Shown one piece after another: positions 10,384 through 19,840 of a stretch of DNA of 64,000 nt. This DNA comes from Arctopsyche grandis (taxonomy: Eukaryota; Arthropoda; Insecta; Trichoptera; Hydropsychidae), in the NCBI RefSeq assembly GCF_051622035.1, contig NC_135357.1, positions 37,622,691 through 37,686,690 of the forward strand, written 5' to 3'. The notes under the pieces were generated by a model that was not told the DNA's origin, did not search any database, and was given only the letters and a program-made list of their open reading frames with translations. The translations under genes and the position numbers were made by a program. The stretch's first letter is position 1, and the number at the start of each line of letters is the position of its first letter.

Positions 10384-10567
10384 GGTTGATGCCGGTAGCG
10401 AGTTGTGACGTCAGCTAGAATGTGTAGCTGTGACGACTCGGTTGATGTTTTGGGTTCTGGCGGTTGCGACAGTATGACCGGCGCAGGTAGCTGTTGCGGC
10501 GACACGGCTGGTTTTTGCGGAGCACGACCGTTCACTGCAAGTGCGTGGGCGAGAATGGCCAATTGCT

Positions 10568-10767
10568 ACACCCGACTCCTTGACCAATGACTATACGGGT
10601 CATAACGTGCATGCGCTGAGCGCTGAATATTTATAAGTATGGTGCGCTCTCGAACGGTGGCATTCGGATCCTGACCTCCACCGGACGAGCAGCAATAAAG
10701 AACTGGAACCTGCCTGCGTGTTTTCTTGTACCTCGACCTGACTCCACTTACCTTTGAATACTCTTCA
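10568..10767 (+). repeat. 3' LTR of gypsy family B, right part
   Basis: Remaining 200 bases of the 3' LTR after the LINE and its right duplication (10557-10567). It ends CTCTTCA and is followed by the element's own duplication ATAG. About 150 bp of plain AT-rich spacer separates it from the next element. Confidence 0.93.
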
Positions 10768-10927
10768 ATAGTTTACTTAAAGATTTTCAATTATTTTTTA
10801 ATTTTGAAATAAGTCAAATGTGTTGACATAATAATTTAAGAATAATAACGAATGTGTTGAAAGAATAATTTCAAAATATAACAATGATATTAGCACATAT
10901 CAAAAGCGAAAATATTACGAATCCTAT

Positions 10928-11159
10928 TGTAACGTACGCCCCCGCAGCCGAAGGAGTGGGGGGGAAACTACCCCCGCCCTCGGATGCTGGGGAGTGGGAG
11001 AAAGTACCGCTACTTTCTCAGCTATAAAAGAAGCGCCCTTTCCTTCGGAAGTCGAGTCGGACCACAGCTTTCTCTGAGAACTGTCGTTTCCTTTGGACTC
11101 CCATCTCTGCTGGTCTTTCCCTGTTCAGTCAAAGCCACCCACTTCACCCCCACGTTACA
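10928..11159 (+). repeat. 5' LTR, gypsy A copy 1
   Basis: 232-bp LTR, TGTAACGT to GTTACA, with a TATAAAAG box near 11024. The primer site TGGTGTCAGAAGTG begins two bases after it. Confidence 0.95.
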
Positions 11160-11211
11160 CTGGTGTCAGAAGTGTTTGACCTGAGCCGCAAAAGGAATAC
11201 ACCACGCAAAG

Positions 11212-12252
11212 ATGCCCCCAAAAAGGAGACAGGCATCTCCTCACCAGTTGGACGAACCATCACGTGTGGAACGACTGGAGGAGCAGATGGCGCGACTCGT
11301 CGCGCTTCTCGAGAGGGACACCACAACACGCACGCCAGCGATTCCGGCAAGCCCTTCAACGAGGGTCCCAGCGGTTCCGGCGAGCACACTGAGTCCCTCG
11401 TCATCAGTATGCAGAAACGACGCTACTCCACGACCTGTCACCGACCCCATGCTAGGAAGCACCATCCACAAGCAACCGACCGAGCTTCCTGTTTTCGACG
11501 GAACGGGCGACGTAGAACGATTCATCCGCGAATTTGAAATCGTGTCACGAGCCCTACGCTGCGAACCGACGGCAAACTCACTCATTCTCGCTCTACGAGG
11601 TCAAGCGAGAATATTCCTCATCGACGAAGTACCGAAAGAAGCGTACGAAGCGTACGAGGAGCTGAGGGAGAGGCTGGTGAAGCGTTTCAAATCTTCGCCA
11701 CACCCGTACGTCGCATTCCGTGACCTAATTTCCCCGTCGATCCGCAACAACGACGACATAGAAGCTCGGTTCGCGGACATCCGTCGAAAAAGGATGGAGG
11801 CCTTTCCAGAGCCTATCCCGTTGGACGTCCTAGACAAGATACTCCTCATATTGTCGTTTCACGACGAGGATATCCGCGCTGCCGTCTTCACCGCAGATCC
11901 GAAGACCCCACTGCAGGAGCTGTTACGGCTCGCAAAACACGCGAGGGATGCGAAACGGCTGAGGAGTCAAGGGAGGGGGGCGGCCAACAGACCAGCCCAA
12001 GACCACCAGCCTCACTTCAATACCGCAGCTCGAAACGCCAGCAGACCTCCCTGGCAAGCAGAGGGCCGTAACGGTCACAGACCTCCCTGGCAAGCGGAGG
12101 GCCGTAACGGCAACAGACCGCCCTGGCAAGGGCAAAGGAACTGCCGAAACTGCGGAAGCCCACAATGTCGCGGGCGGAACTGTCCGAAGGTACGGGCAGT
12201 CGAGAACGCCTCCGACGAGGAAGAGGTGCGATCCCAGTCGGGAAAAGAATAA
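11212..12252 (+). CDS. gag: Gag protein, gypsy family A copy 1
   Basis: 346-residue Gag. An N-terminal helical stretch with basic and acidic residues is followed by a capsid-like region (about 85-250) and a C-terminal basic segment. The segment holds three copies of a 12-residue RPPWQ(A/G)-type repeat and one CCHC-like knuckle (CRNCGSPQCRGRNC). Copy 2 has one repeat unit fewer, so the repeat number varies between copies. The frame overlaps the start of pol. Confidence 0.92.
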   Translation: MPPKRRQASPHQLDEPSRVERLEEQMARLVALLERDTTTRTPAIPASPSTRVPAVPASTLSPSSSVCRNDATPRPVTDPMLGSTIHKQPTELPVFDGTGDVERFIREFEIVSRALRCEPTANSLILALRGQARIFLIDEVPKEAYEAYEELRERLVKRFKSSPHPYVAFRDLISPSIRNNDDIEARFADIRRKRMEAFPEPIPLDVLDKILLILSFHDEDIRAAVFTADPKTPLQELLRLAKHARDAKRLRSQGRGAANRPAQDHQPHFNTAARNASRPPWQAEGRNGHRPPWQAEGRNGNRPPWQGQRNCRNCGSPQCRGRNCPKVRAVENASDEEEVRSQSGKE

Positions 12253-15200
12253 TGGTCAGTTCCACACGGGCAGGACTGATCATCGAAGACGAAGAAAAGC
12301 CCGTCCCAGTGTTAGGGAGCGTCGGCGACTCACCTTTCGTATTAGACACCGAAGGCGAGATCGGAGGAGTACCATGTAGGGTACTGTTGGATACCGGGGC
12401 AAGCGTCTCCGTTATCTCCAGCAAACTGTTCGCCAAAATTCCCCGCGAACATAGAAAAAGGGTGAACGACAAAAGGGAAAGAATACGAGTCGCAGACGGT
12501 CGACACGTAGCGATCTACGTATGGGCCGAGACTACGTTGGCAATTAAAGGCACACAAGCGAGATGGAAATTTGCCGTCACTGATTTCTCCTCAGAGGTCA
12601 TCATGGGGATGGATCTCCTGCGCCACCTCAATAAGATCGTCGAACTGGGAGGAACCACGACAAGGGTCACTTTCCGGAACGACATTGCGCCCCATCGACC
12701 AGTAAGTTCAGTCCATTCGTGTCAGGAAATAAAAAGACACGAACTGAACGGAAAGCGACAAGACGACCTGCCCCGCCAACTGGACGCTGCTATCATCGAC
12801 CTACCACCTGGAAAACGGTCGACGATCGTCAACTCCCTCCTCCAGCATCGACAAGCCTTCGCCCAAAGCGAACGGGACTTAAGCCAAGTCCATAAAGGGA
12901 GCCATCGAATAAATAGCGGCGACGCCGCCCCCATCAAACAGGCCCCTCGCAGAATACCGCTGCACAAGAAGACAGAGGTACGGTCCCTCATCAACGACTT
13001 GTTGACAAGACAAATAATCGAACCAGCAGCCGGTCCCTGGGCCTCCCCCATCGTATTGGTCACGAAAAAGACCGGCGAGTTGCGCCTCTGCGTTGACTAT
13101 CGTCGGTTAAACGCCGTGACAACGAAAGACTCGTTCCCGATGCCACGAATGGACGACGTCCTGGACAGACTCGCGGGCGCCAAATTCTTCTCGACGTTGG
13201 ACCTGCAGAGTGGTTTTTGGCAAGTCCCAGTCGAAGAGAAAGACCGACCAAAAACCGCCTTTACCACTGAATTTGGTCTGTTCCAATTCCGTGTTATGCC
13301 TTTCGGCCTCTGCAACGCGCCTGCCACATTCTCCCGGCTAATGGAAGACATTCTCGGCGACCTGACCGGATCAACCTTGGTATACCTCGACGACATCATA
13401 ATATTTAGTCCGACCCCGGAGGCCCACTTGGAACACATCCAGACGGTCCTCAAACGCCTACTTGCGGTCGGACTCAAAGTAAATACGCGGAAGTGCCAGC
13501 TGTTTAGGAATGAGGTCTGCTTCCTTGGCCATAAAATCAGCTCCCACGGCGTCTGCACGGATCCAGAGAAGACAAAAGCCGTGAGAGAGTGGCCCACCCC
13601 CAAATCGAAGGCACAACTCCGCAGCTTCTTAGGCCTCTGCACCTATTACCGGAGGTTTGTGCAAGGGTTTGCGCAAACGGCGAAACCACTGCATCGTCTC
13701 ACGGAGGAGAAAACAGTCTTCACGTGGGACCAAGACTGCGAGCATGCCTTCAATGCCCTCAAAAACGCTCTGACAAATGCGGAAACAATGGCATTCCCCC
13801 GACCCGAGGGAATCTATATTCTGGACGCGGATGCCAGTCAACATGCCATCGGAGCCGTGCTCTCCCAAGTTCAAGACGGCGAGGAGAAGGTGATCGGGTA
13901 CTATAGTCGCACCTTGAAGGTACCGGAACGGAACTACTGCGTCACCCGGAAAGAGCTGCTCGCCATCGTCGACGCAGTAGAGCACTTCCACCACTACCTG
14001 TACGGAAGCCCCTTCACACTCCGAACCGATCACGCCGCACTGACGTGGCTCCGCAGCTTCAGAAAACCTGAAGGTCAATGGGCCCGCTGGTTGCAACGAC
14101 TGGGACAGTACCACATGGACGTACAGCATCGAGCAGGGAAGAAACACGGCAACGCCGACGCCCTCTCTAGACGTCCATGTGACCCAGACTGCCCGAAATG
14201 CGCGAAAATAGAGAGTGAGCAAATAGCACCCGAAGCTAAACTCGTCACTCTAGGGAACCCACAAAGTCCCCAGGCCACCGACTCCACAATCTCACGCTTC
14301 ATCGCCTGGAAAGAGTCCGGGAGACGACCACTGTGGGAAGAAGTTTCGGCAGAAGAACCCGAAGTTCGGATTCTATGGGCCCAGTGGGACGCACTAACTG
14401 TCGACCAGGGTCAGCTCTTCCGGCGATGGGAAAGCCCAAACGGCGAGCGTCAGATCCTGCAATTGGTCATTCCCGAGAGCCACACAAATGAAATCCTATG
14501 GGAGATGCACAGTTCCCCGACTGGCGGACACTTCGGCGTCAATAAAACGCTAAAGAATGTCCGCCGCCGATACTACTGGCCAACATGCCGCCCCGACGTT
14601 ATAAAATGGTGCGAAAAATGCCCCAGGTGTGCAGCGCAAAACGGACCACATACGAGGAACAGGGCGGCCATGCGGCAATACGTGTCAGGGGCACCAATGG
14701 ACCGAATGGCGATCGACATATTGGGACCACTACCGGTTACCAATAGGGGGAACCGTTACGTGCTAGTGGCCGCTGATTACTTCACAAAGTGGCCAGAAGC
14801 CATTCCCTTACCGGACCAAGAGGCGGAAACGGTAGCGGAAGCCCTAGTAACCCATGTCTTCGCCAAACTGGGCACACCTCGAGAACTGCACTCCGATCAA
14901 GGCCGTAATTTTGAAGCCCGAGTCTTTGCCGAAACGCTGGATAAATTGGGCATCTGCAAAACTCGGACGACCCCTTACCACCCTCAGTCGGACGGGATGA
15001 TCGAGAGGTTAAACCGCACTCTACTTGGATACCTCCGGAAATTCCTGTCCTACTACGACGAGGAGGCAGAACGAGACTGGGACACGATGCTGTCCCCGTT
15101 CCTCATGGCTTACCGCTCAACCCCACACGACGCGACAGGAGAGTCGCCAGCCCTGATGATGTTCGGCAGGGAAATGCGCCTTCCGCCCCAACTTATTTAC

Positions 15201-15572
15201 GGCGGACCCCCGGACAGTATACCCGAGCAATCAGCCCACAAATACGTCCAAAATCTCATAGAAGGGATGGCGGAAACGCACAAATTCGCTCGGAAACACC
15301 TCCAGAAGACGCATAAAAGAATGAAAGCGGCTTACGACGGGAGGATCTGGGAACCACGATACGAAGAGGGCGATCGCGTTTGGTTGCACAACCCAGCCAA
15401 GAAGCCCGGTCGCACCCTTAAACTCCAGCCCCCTTGGGAAGGTCCGTTCCGGATTATTAAGAGGATCAGCGACGTGGTCTATCGGATCCGCCGGGAAACA
15501 GGGAACTCCCGGTATCTGGTGGTGCACGTCAACAGATTAGCGCGATACCTCGCAACACCGGATCCGATCTAA
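12165..15572 (+). CDS. pol: Pol polyprotein, gypsy family A copy 1
   Basis: Frame of 1135 codons in the -1 frame relative to gag, overlapping its last 88 bases, which fits the -1 frameshift common in gypsy elements. Domains in order: protease with DTGAS near residue 77, reverse transcriptase with YLDDIII near 408, RNase H with DADAS near 550, integrase with HHCC zinc region and DDE core, and a C-terminal GPF segment. The frame looks whole. The true N-terminus of mature Pol is not defined by an ATG. Confidence 0.93.
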   Translation: MSRAELSEGTGSRERLRRGRGAIPVGKRIMVSSTRAGLIIEDEEKPVPVLGSVGDSPFVLDTEGEIGGVPCRVLLDTGASVSVISSKLFAKIPREHRKRVNDKRERIRVADGRHVAIYVWAETTLAIKGTQARWKFAVTDFSSEVIMGMDLLRHLNKIVELGGTTTRVTFRNDIAPHRPVSSVHSCQEIKRHELNGKRQDDLPRQLDAAIIDLPPGKRSTIVNSLLQHRQAFAQSERDLSQVHKGSHRINSGDAAPIKQAPRRIPLHKKTEVRSLINDLLTRQIIEPAAGPWASPIVLVTKKTGELRLCVDYRRLNAVTTKDSFPMPRMDDVLDRLAGAKFFSTLDLQSGFWQVPVEEKDRPKTAFTTEFGLFQFRVMPFGLCNAPATFSRLMEDILGDLTGSTLVYLDDIIIFSPTPEAHLEHIQTVLKRLLAVGLKVNTRKCQLFRNEVCFLGHKISSHGVCTDPEKTKAVREWPTPKSKAQLRSFLGLCTYYRRFVQGFAQTAKPLHRLTEEKTVFTWDQDCEHAFNALKNALTNAETMAFPRPEGIYILDADASQHAIGAVLSQVQDGEEKVIGYYSRTLKVPERNYCVTRKELLAIVDAVEHFHHYLYGSPFTLRTDHAALTWLRSFRKPEGQWARWLQRLGQYHMDVQHRAGKKHGNADALSRRPCDPDCPKCAKIESEQIAPEAKLVTLGNPQSPQATDSTISRFIAWKESGRRPLWEEVSAEEPEVRILWAQWDALTVDQGQLFRRWESPNGERQILQLVIPESHTNEILWEMHSSPTGGHFGVNKTLKNVRRRYYWPTCRPDVIKWCEKCPRCAAQNGPHTRNRAAMRQYVSGAPMDRMAIDILGPLPVTNRGNRYVLVAADYFTKWPEAIPLPDQEAETVAEALVTHVFAKLGTPRELHSDQGRNFEARVFAETLDKLGICKTRTTPYHPQSDGMIERLNRTLLGYLRKFLSYYDEEAERDWDTMLSPFLMAYRSTPHDATGESPALMMFGREMRLPPQLIYGGPPDSIPEQSAHKYVQNLIEGMAETHKFARKHLQKTHKRMKAAYDGRIWEPRYEEGDRVWLHNPAKKPGRTLKLQPPWEGPFRIIKRISDVVYRIRRETGNSRYLVVHVNRLARYLATPDPI

Positions 15573-15696
15573 AATTAAAACCCCGTATTGTATTTCCTTG
15601 TATTTGTTTATTTATTGTATTTCCTTGTATTTGTTTGTATATGCTTTTGTACATTAATAAATCGCTCGAGACGACCGATCCTGAAGGAGAGGGCAG

Positions 15697-15928
15697 TGTA
15701 ACGTACGCCCCCGCAGCCGAAGGAGTGGGGGGGAAACTACCCCCGCCCTCGGATGCTGGGGAGTGGGAGAAAGTACCGCTACTTTCTCAGCTATAAAAGA
15801 AGCGCCCTTTCCTTCGGAAGTCGAGTCGGACCACAGCTTTCTCTGAGAACTGTCGTTTCCTTTGGACTCCCATCTCTGCTGGTCTTTCCCTGTTCAGTCA
15901 AAGCCACCCACTTCACCCCCACGTTACA
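15697..15928 (+). repeat. 3' LTR, gypsy A copy 1
   Basis: 232-bp LTR preceded by the purine-rich GAAGGAGAGGGCAG tract. It looks identical to the 5' LTR, which implies a very recent insertion. A 380-bp AT-rich spacer with no visible feature follows (15933-16312). Confidence 0.95.
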
Positions 15929-16316
15929 CTATCGATAATTATAAATTATTATATTAATTGGAGGCTTAAAAAAAAATTATTAATTGTTCCAACGTTTCCA
16001 AATATTTCAAAACAATTTTAAGAATATTTCTAACGCTTCTTTTAAGCAATGCAAGTGGACAACGTTCGTTTTCAGTTTTAAAACGAGTTAAATATATGTA
16101 GTTCGTTCGAAATTCGTTAAATCAGAACAATTTAAATACTTTATCGATGATGTTTATTGAAAGTGATGTGGCACATTTATTAGATTGTGATACTATATAG
16201 ATAAATTTGCGGGATCAAAAGCTCGAAAAGTACCAATTTAAAATGTTTTCCTTTTTTTCTTGATTGTTTGTATAAGTTTGTAAATAGATATTTGTTTATA
16301 TAATTGTATAATATAT

Positions 16317-16613
16317 TGTAGCGTTGCATAGGGAGACGCCCCGTGGACCGGTGACGTCATGGTGACGCCGACCAATGGTGGAGTCGGGCGTTGTGGCCAA
16401 TGGCTACACCCGACTCCTTGACCAATGACTGTACTTGTTGACGTGTCATAAACGTGTATGCGCTGAGCGCTCTATGATATAAGAACGGTACGCTCTCGAT
16501 CGGTGGGATTCGGATCCTGACCTCCACCGGACGAGCAGCAATAAAGACTTGGAACCTGCCTGCGTGTTTTCTTGTACCTCGACCTGACTCCACTTACCTT
16601 TGAATACTCTTCA
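16317..16613 (+). repeat. 5' LTR, family C copy 1
   Basis: 297-bp LTR with TGTAGCGTTGC at the left end and CTCTTCA at the right. A TATAAG box lies about 29 bases upstream of GATTCGG, as in the family B LTR. Confidence 0.93.
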
Positions 16614-17700
16614 CTGGTGTCAGAAGTGGGATCTATATGGTTGGGACAAGGAGCCACAAAGGTGCGGATTCGAGGTCTTCATCGCCGCCGGAAGACATGG
16701 AGCCGAATCGGAAACGAGCATAGCGGCGATCGAGATGCTGCTTGCGGGAGCTGGAGATGCCAATTCACGCCTTCTACGAGAAAAACGCAGTTCTCACTGC
16801 GACGAGCTCTCAGCTCATTCAATTGGGTTGATGCGTGTTGTCATTTGGCGCCTAGAAGCCAGGATGGCGTTCCACACACGCGCTATCAAAACTGGATTGC
16901 GTCATGCTGCCGAAGGCGAGAGAGGACCACCCCGGAAGGTTGCAGGGAAAGGCAACCAGCAGAAGCGGAGTCATCCGGAGAACGAGAGCCAGGGTCAACC
17001 AGAAGCAGTGCACCGGGCTACGATCGTCGAACTTATCGAAGACTAGCAGCCAGCCGGGTCGACGACGACTTTTGGTGATGTCGTCGTCAGAAAAGGAGCT
17101 GTTGCGACGTAGAATGGGATACGTCGATTACGAGTTCACCACCGCTCCCGTAATGTCTACATTCAATACTCGATGTCATCGAAATTCAGCGCAGCGATCG
17201 ATGGTTGTTGATCTGCGTCCACTGTTTTCAACATGGGGAGATATTTCAAGGGCGAGAGACCGTTCAGAAGGAGTCGTCACCAGCTACACAGCATTCGCAG
17301 TACGAAGGCATGAATCATCGCGTTAGTGTCGCTACTTCCACGAAATGAAATGGGTTTCGTTTCGTAAACAATGCAACGGCAGAGGCACATTTAGCAGAGA
17401 CGCTAAATGTTGGCGGTACCTCGACGGGGTTCACTGCGTAGATTTCCAGGGACGAAGCCTCTCTTCAGGGTCATGAGCACGGGTGCGCGTTCTGGGTTGA
17501 ACGTTTGGTTTTGCAGTTGTGATGCTGGAACCAACATGATGGAAGAAGACGAAGCTGTCGAGACGAAGTTGGACGTTGGTGACACGTGCGAGATGGACCG
17601 ACCACGTTGGCATTTAAACGGAAGAAACACCAGATAATAAGTCGACGTATAGATGAATAAGTTCATGCAACTGTAATTATGTGTAACTGTTTTGTAATTG

Positions 17701-17772
17701 TAAATTAATGTGTAAATTAATGTGTAAATTAATGTGTAAATTAATGTGTAAATTAAGGTGTAAATTGGTGGG
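17701..17772 (+). repeat. 12-bp tandem repeat in family C copy 1
   Basis: Six tandem units of the 12-mer TAAATTAATGTG, the last two slightly changed, just upstream of the polypurine tract. Gypsy family B has a single unit at the same place, so the array arose by local expansion. The same array is in copy 2, on the minus strand near 54766-54837. Confidence 0.9.
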
Positions 17773-17806
17773 TCGATCGGGACGATCTCTCTTAAGAGGG
17801 GGGTTG

Positions 17807-18103
17807 TGTAGCGTTGCATAGGGAGACGCCCCGTGGACCGGTGACGTCATGGTGACGCCGACCAATGGTGGAGTCGGGCGTTGTGGCCAATGGCTACACC
17901 CGACTCCTTGACCAATGACTGTACTTGTTGACGTGTCATAAACGTGTATGCGCTGAGCGCTCTATGATATAAGAACGGTACGCTCTCGATCGGTGGGATT
18001 CGGATCCTGACCTCCACCGGACGAGCAGCAATAAAGACTTGGAACCTGCCTGCGTGTTTTCTTGTACCTCGACCTGACTCCACTTACCTTTGAATACTCT
18101 TCA
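17807..18103 (+). repeat. 3' LTR, family C copy 1
   Basis: 297-bp LTR preceded by the purine tract AAGAGGGGGG. It looks identical to its 5' partner. Confidence 0.93.
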
Positions 18104-18107
18104 ATAT

Positions 18108-18682
18108 AATTTTTTGTTTGTAAATAGATTTATATTATTTAATAAATAATTGTAAATACAAAATAACACACGTTTTTTTATAATCTACATCCCACAATTC
18201 ACAATTGAAAAAAAAAGTCACTTAATGATTAGTGGGTAAATTACATTGCGCCTGTGGCATCCGAAACGCTTAATCCGCCACTGGATATATGTAAAATATG
18301 TATATGGAAAAATACTTCACCATCAAAAACGATATTACATATTTTGATTTAAATAATTTTGAAATTATTAGTGCAAAAGTGCCATCTATCCGGCAATGTA
18401 AAAATTTTACATTCGACCAATAATCATGAAATTAGGTGTCTTCGCGGTTCGATATCTTGCTATTCAACAAACCCGTATTCGACGAACTAGTGAAACATTT
18501 TGTAAGCACCATTTCATAAATTATTATTCATTGATGATATAAATGCATACGTATATTTTCGTTTGGATTGACTAATTTTATATTTTTATTTATCAGCATC
18601 CATTTCGAATTAAATACGACAATTTTTGAATTGCAGTAGCGAAAATATTGTCATGACCGAACAGACGTTTAAAAATATTGGT
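18108..18682. other. H2A-1 3' flanking spacer
   Basis: AT-rich sequence. The last 90 bases before the stem-loop are shared with the 3' flank of H2A-2 (about 45930-46053), so the histone duplication extends this far. Words such as ATTCGACC near 18413-18475 resemble the degenerate repeats near 34620 and 43720. No gene is seen. Confidence 0.6.
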
Positions 18683-18698
18683 GGCCCTGAAAAGGGCC
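18683..18698 (-). terminator. Histone 3' stem-loop, H2A-1
   Basis: The 16-mer GGCCCTTTTCAGGGCC on the minus strand, 31 bases past the H2A stop codon. It has a 6-bp stem and 4-base loop, the signal bound by SLBP for 3' processing of non-polyadenylated histone mRNA. Confidence 0.95.
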
Positions 18699-18729
18699 GT
18701 TTTTGATGTAGACAAGACTTGTTTATCGT

Positions 18730-19104
18730 TTAAGCTTTCTTTTCGGTTTTCTTGGGCAACAAGACAGCTTGGATGTTGGGCAGGACGCCTCCTTGAGCGA
18801 TGGTCACTCCGGAGAGCAATTTGTTCAACTCCTCGTCGTTGCGGATGGCCAGTTGGAGATGGCGGGGGATGATTCTGGTCTTCTTGTTGTCGCGAGCGGC
18901 GTTTCCGGCCAACTCGAGGACTTCAGCGGCCAAATATTCCATGACGGCGGCCAAGTAGACGGGGGCTCCGGCTCCCACGCGCTCCGCGTAATTGCCTTTC
19001 CTCAGCAGACGATGGATCCTGCCCACGGGGAACTGCAGACCAGCTCGGCTGGAGCGCGACTTTGCCTTTCCCTTCACCTTGCCTCCTTTTCCACGGCCGG
19101 ACAT
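18730..19104 (-). CDS. H2A: Histone H2A, copy 1
   Basis: 124-residue canonical H2A. The N-terminus [18 protein letters not shown] is the insect/crustacean form; the histone fold spans about 18-95, with the acidic-patch residues ([18 protein letters not shown]) and the C-terminal docking segment ([15 protein letters not shown]). It pairs with H2B in the nucleosome. There is no SQEF-type H2A.X tail. The protein is identical to copy 2 at 46103. It was divergently paired with H2B-1, but a 7.6-kb hAT insertion now separates the two. Its own TATA-like box and initiator remain in place. Confidence 0.98.
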   Translation of the reverse strand: MSGRGKGGKVKGKAKSRSSRAGLQFPVGRIHRLLRKGNYAERVGAGAPVYLAAVMEYLAAEVLELAGNAARDNKKTRIIPRHLQLAIRNDEELNKLLSGVTIAQGGVLPNIQAVLLPKKTEKKA

Positions 19105-19182
19105 GACGAGTTGGAGTTGTGTGTAGCGACGGAGTGAATGCGAGCACGGTGCGGACTAGCGCACGGTGCGAGAGACGGCGAG

Positions 19183-19217
19183 CGAATGACAAAAATTTGG
19201 ATCCGCGTGTATTTATC
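19183..19217 (-). promoter_or_regulatory. H2A-1 core promoter
   Basis: On the minus strand a TATA-like GATAAATA (19210-19217) is followed 28 bases later by TCATTCG (19183-19189). The same pair, with 28-30 base spacing, precedes H2A-2, H3-1, H3-2 and H4-2, so TCATTCG is read here as the initiator. Confidence 0.8.
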
Positions 19218-19558
19218 AACACGACCGCAACGTACACGCGTTTGTGCAATACAGACACATCTGCCGTCGACGCGGAGGGGCGAAGTAATCAATAGCAAAT
19301 TTTAGCAGTTTGAAATTCATTCTGAATAGGCTTGGGCATAGTAGTTCGCAACTGAGATCGCTCAGTTTAGTTCGCCGCTCCTAAACGAACTAGTTCGCTC
19401 TTCTAGTTCGCCAGCTCCCAGCTCGAATCAGTGAAAGGCAGATCGTTCGCTCGTTCGTTCGTTCGTTCGCGTGATCGTTCGCTCGTTCGTTCGCTCGCAG
19501 ATCGTTCGCTCGTTTTGGCTCGATGAAAGAATAACACATGACGCAAAAAAGAAAACAA

Positions 19559-19788
19559 TGTAACGTACGCCCCCGCAGCCGAAGGAGTGGGGGGAAACTA
19601 CCCCCGCCCTCGGATGCTGGGGAGTGGGAGAAAGTACCGCTACTTTCTCAGCTATAAAAGAAGCGCCCTTTCCTTCGGAAGTCGAGTCGGACCACAGCTT
19701 TCTCTGAGAACTGTCGTTTCCTTTAGACTCCCATCTCTGCTGGTCTTTCCCTGTTCAGTCAAAGCCACCCACTTCACCCCACGTTACA
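19559..19788 (+). repeat. 5' LTR, gypsy A copy 2
   Basis: 230-bp LTR, two bases shorter than copy 1 through differences in a G run and a C run. The primer site TGGTGTCAGAAGTG follows. Confidence 0.95.
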
Positions 19789-19840
19789 CTGGTGTCAGAA
19801 GTGTTTGACCTGAGCCGCAAAAGGAATACACCACGCAAAG

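Larger units (their letters stand above)
5710..10556 (-). mobile_element. Jockey-clade LINE J1, full length, A-type 3' UTR
   Basis: 4.85-kb non-LTR retrotransposon on the minus strand, inserted in the gypsy B 3' LTR. The target duplication GGCCAATGGCT (5699-5709) recurs at 10557-10567 with one mismatch. The sense 5' end reads ATTCTCGCCC directly after the duplication, and the 3' end is an ACAAAC-type tail rather than long poly(A). ORF1 is broken by a one-base shift; ORF2 is open over 897 codons. It is closest to J2, with the same 5' end and 3' UTR. Confidence 0.94.
756..10767 (+). mobile_element. Gypsy family B LTR retrotransposon, split by a LINE
   Basis: Complete Ty3/gypsy element with 289-bp LTRs, tRNA-type primer site, gag, pol and a purine tract before the 3' LTR. 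The target duplication ATAG (752-755 and 10768-10771) marks its outer ends. A Jockey LINE (5710-10556) sits inside the 3' LTR; without it and its 11-bp duplication the 3' LTR is 289 bp, the same as the 5' LTR, and the two look identical by eye. No env-like frame is present. Apart from the LINE insertion the element looks whole and very young. Confidence 0.95.
10928..15928 (+). mobile_element. Gypsy family A LTR retrotransposon, copy 1
   Basis: Complete 5.0-kb Ty3/gypsy element with 232-bp LTRs at 10928-11159 and 15697-15928 that look identical. The 4-bp target duplication is CTAT (10924-10927 and 15929-15932). It has a tRNA-Leu-like primer site from 11161, overlapping gag and pol frames, and no env. 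The element looks whole and very recent; copy 2 at 19559 differs by only scattered substitutions and one short repeat unit in gag. Confidence 0.96.
16317..18103 (+). mobile_element. Non-autonomous LTR element, family C copy 1
   Basis: 1787-bp element with 297-bp LTRs at 16317-16613 and 17807-18103 and target duplication ATAT (16313-16316 and 18104-18107). The LTRs and first 110 internal bases, including the primer site, resemble gypsy family B, as do the last 150 bases. The middle 0.9 kb has no protease, reverse transcriptase or integrase and no frame I recognise. It must rely on a related element for its enzymes (TRIM/LARD type). Copy 2 at 54431, reversed, has the same length and looks identical, so the family has moved recently. 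Confidence 0.93.

Noticed and set aside
16572-17326. Overlapping frames of 140-168 codons in family C elements, conserved between both copies
   Set aside because: Conservation is explained by the copies being identical at nucleotide level. The frames overlap each other and none shows a domain, so no protein is claimed.
18769-19137. Long frames antisense to H2A, H3, H4 and H1 genes
   Set aside because: These are shadow frames caused by the biased codon use of histone genes on the opposite strand.
19281-19318. TATA box for H2B at the expected distance from its initiator
   Set aside because: The sequence 25-35 bases upstream of TCATTCTG is AATCAATAGCAA in unit 1 and ACGATAACGAAA in unit 2; neither is a convincing TATA box, so none is called.
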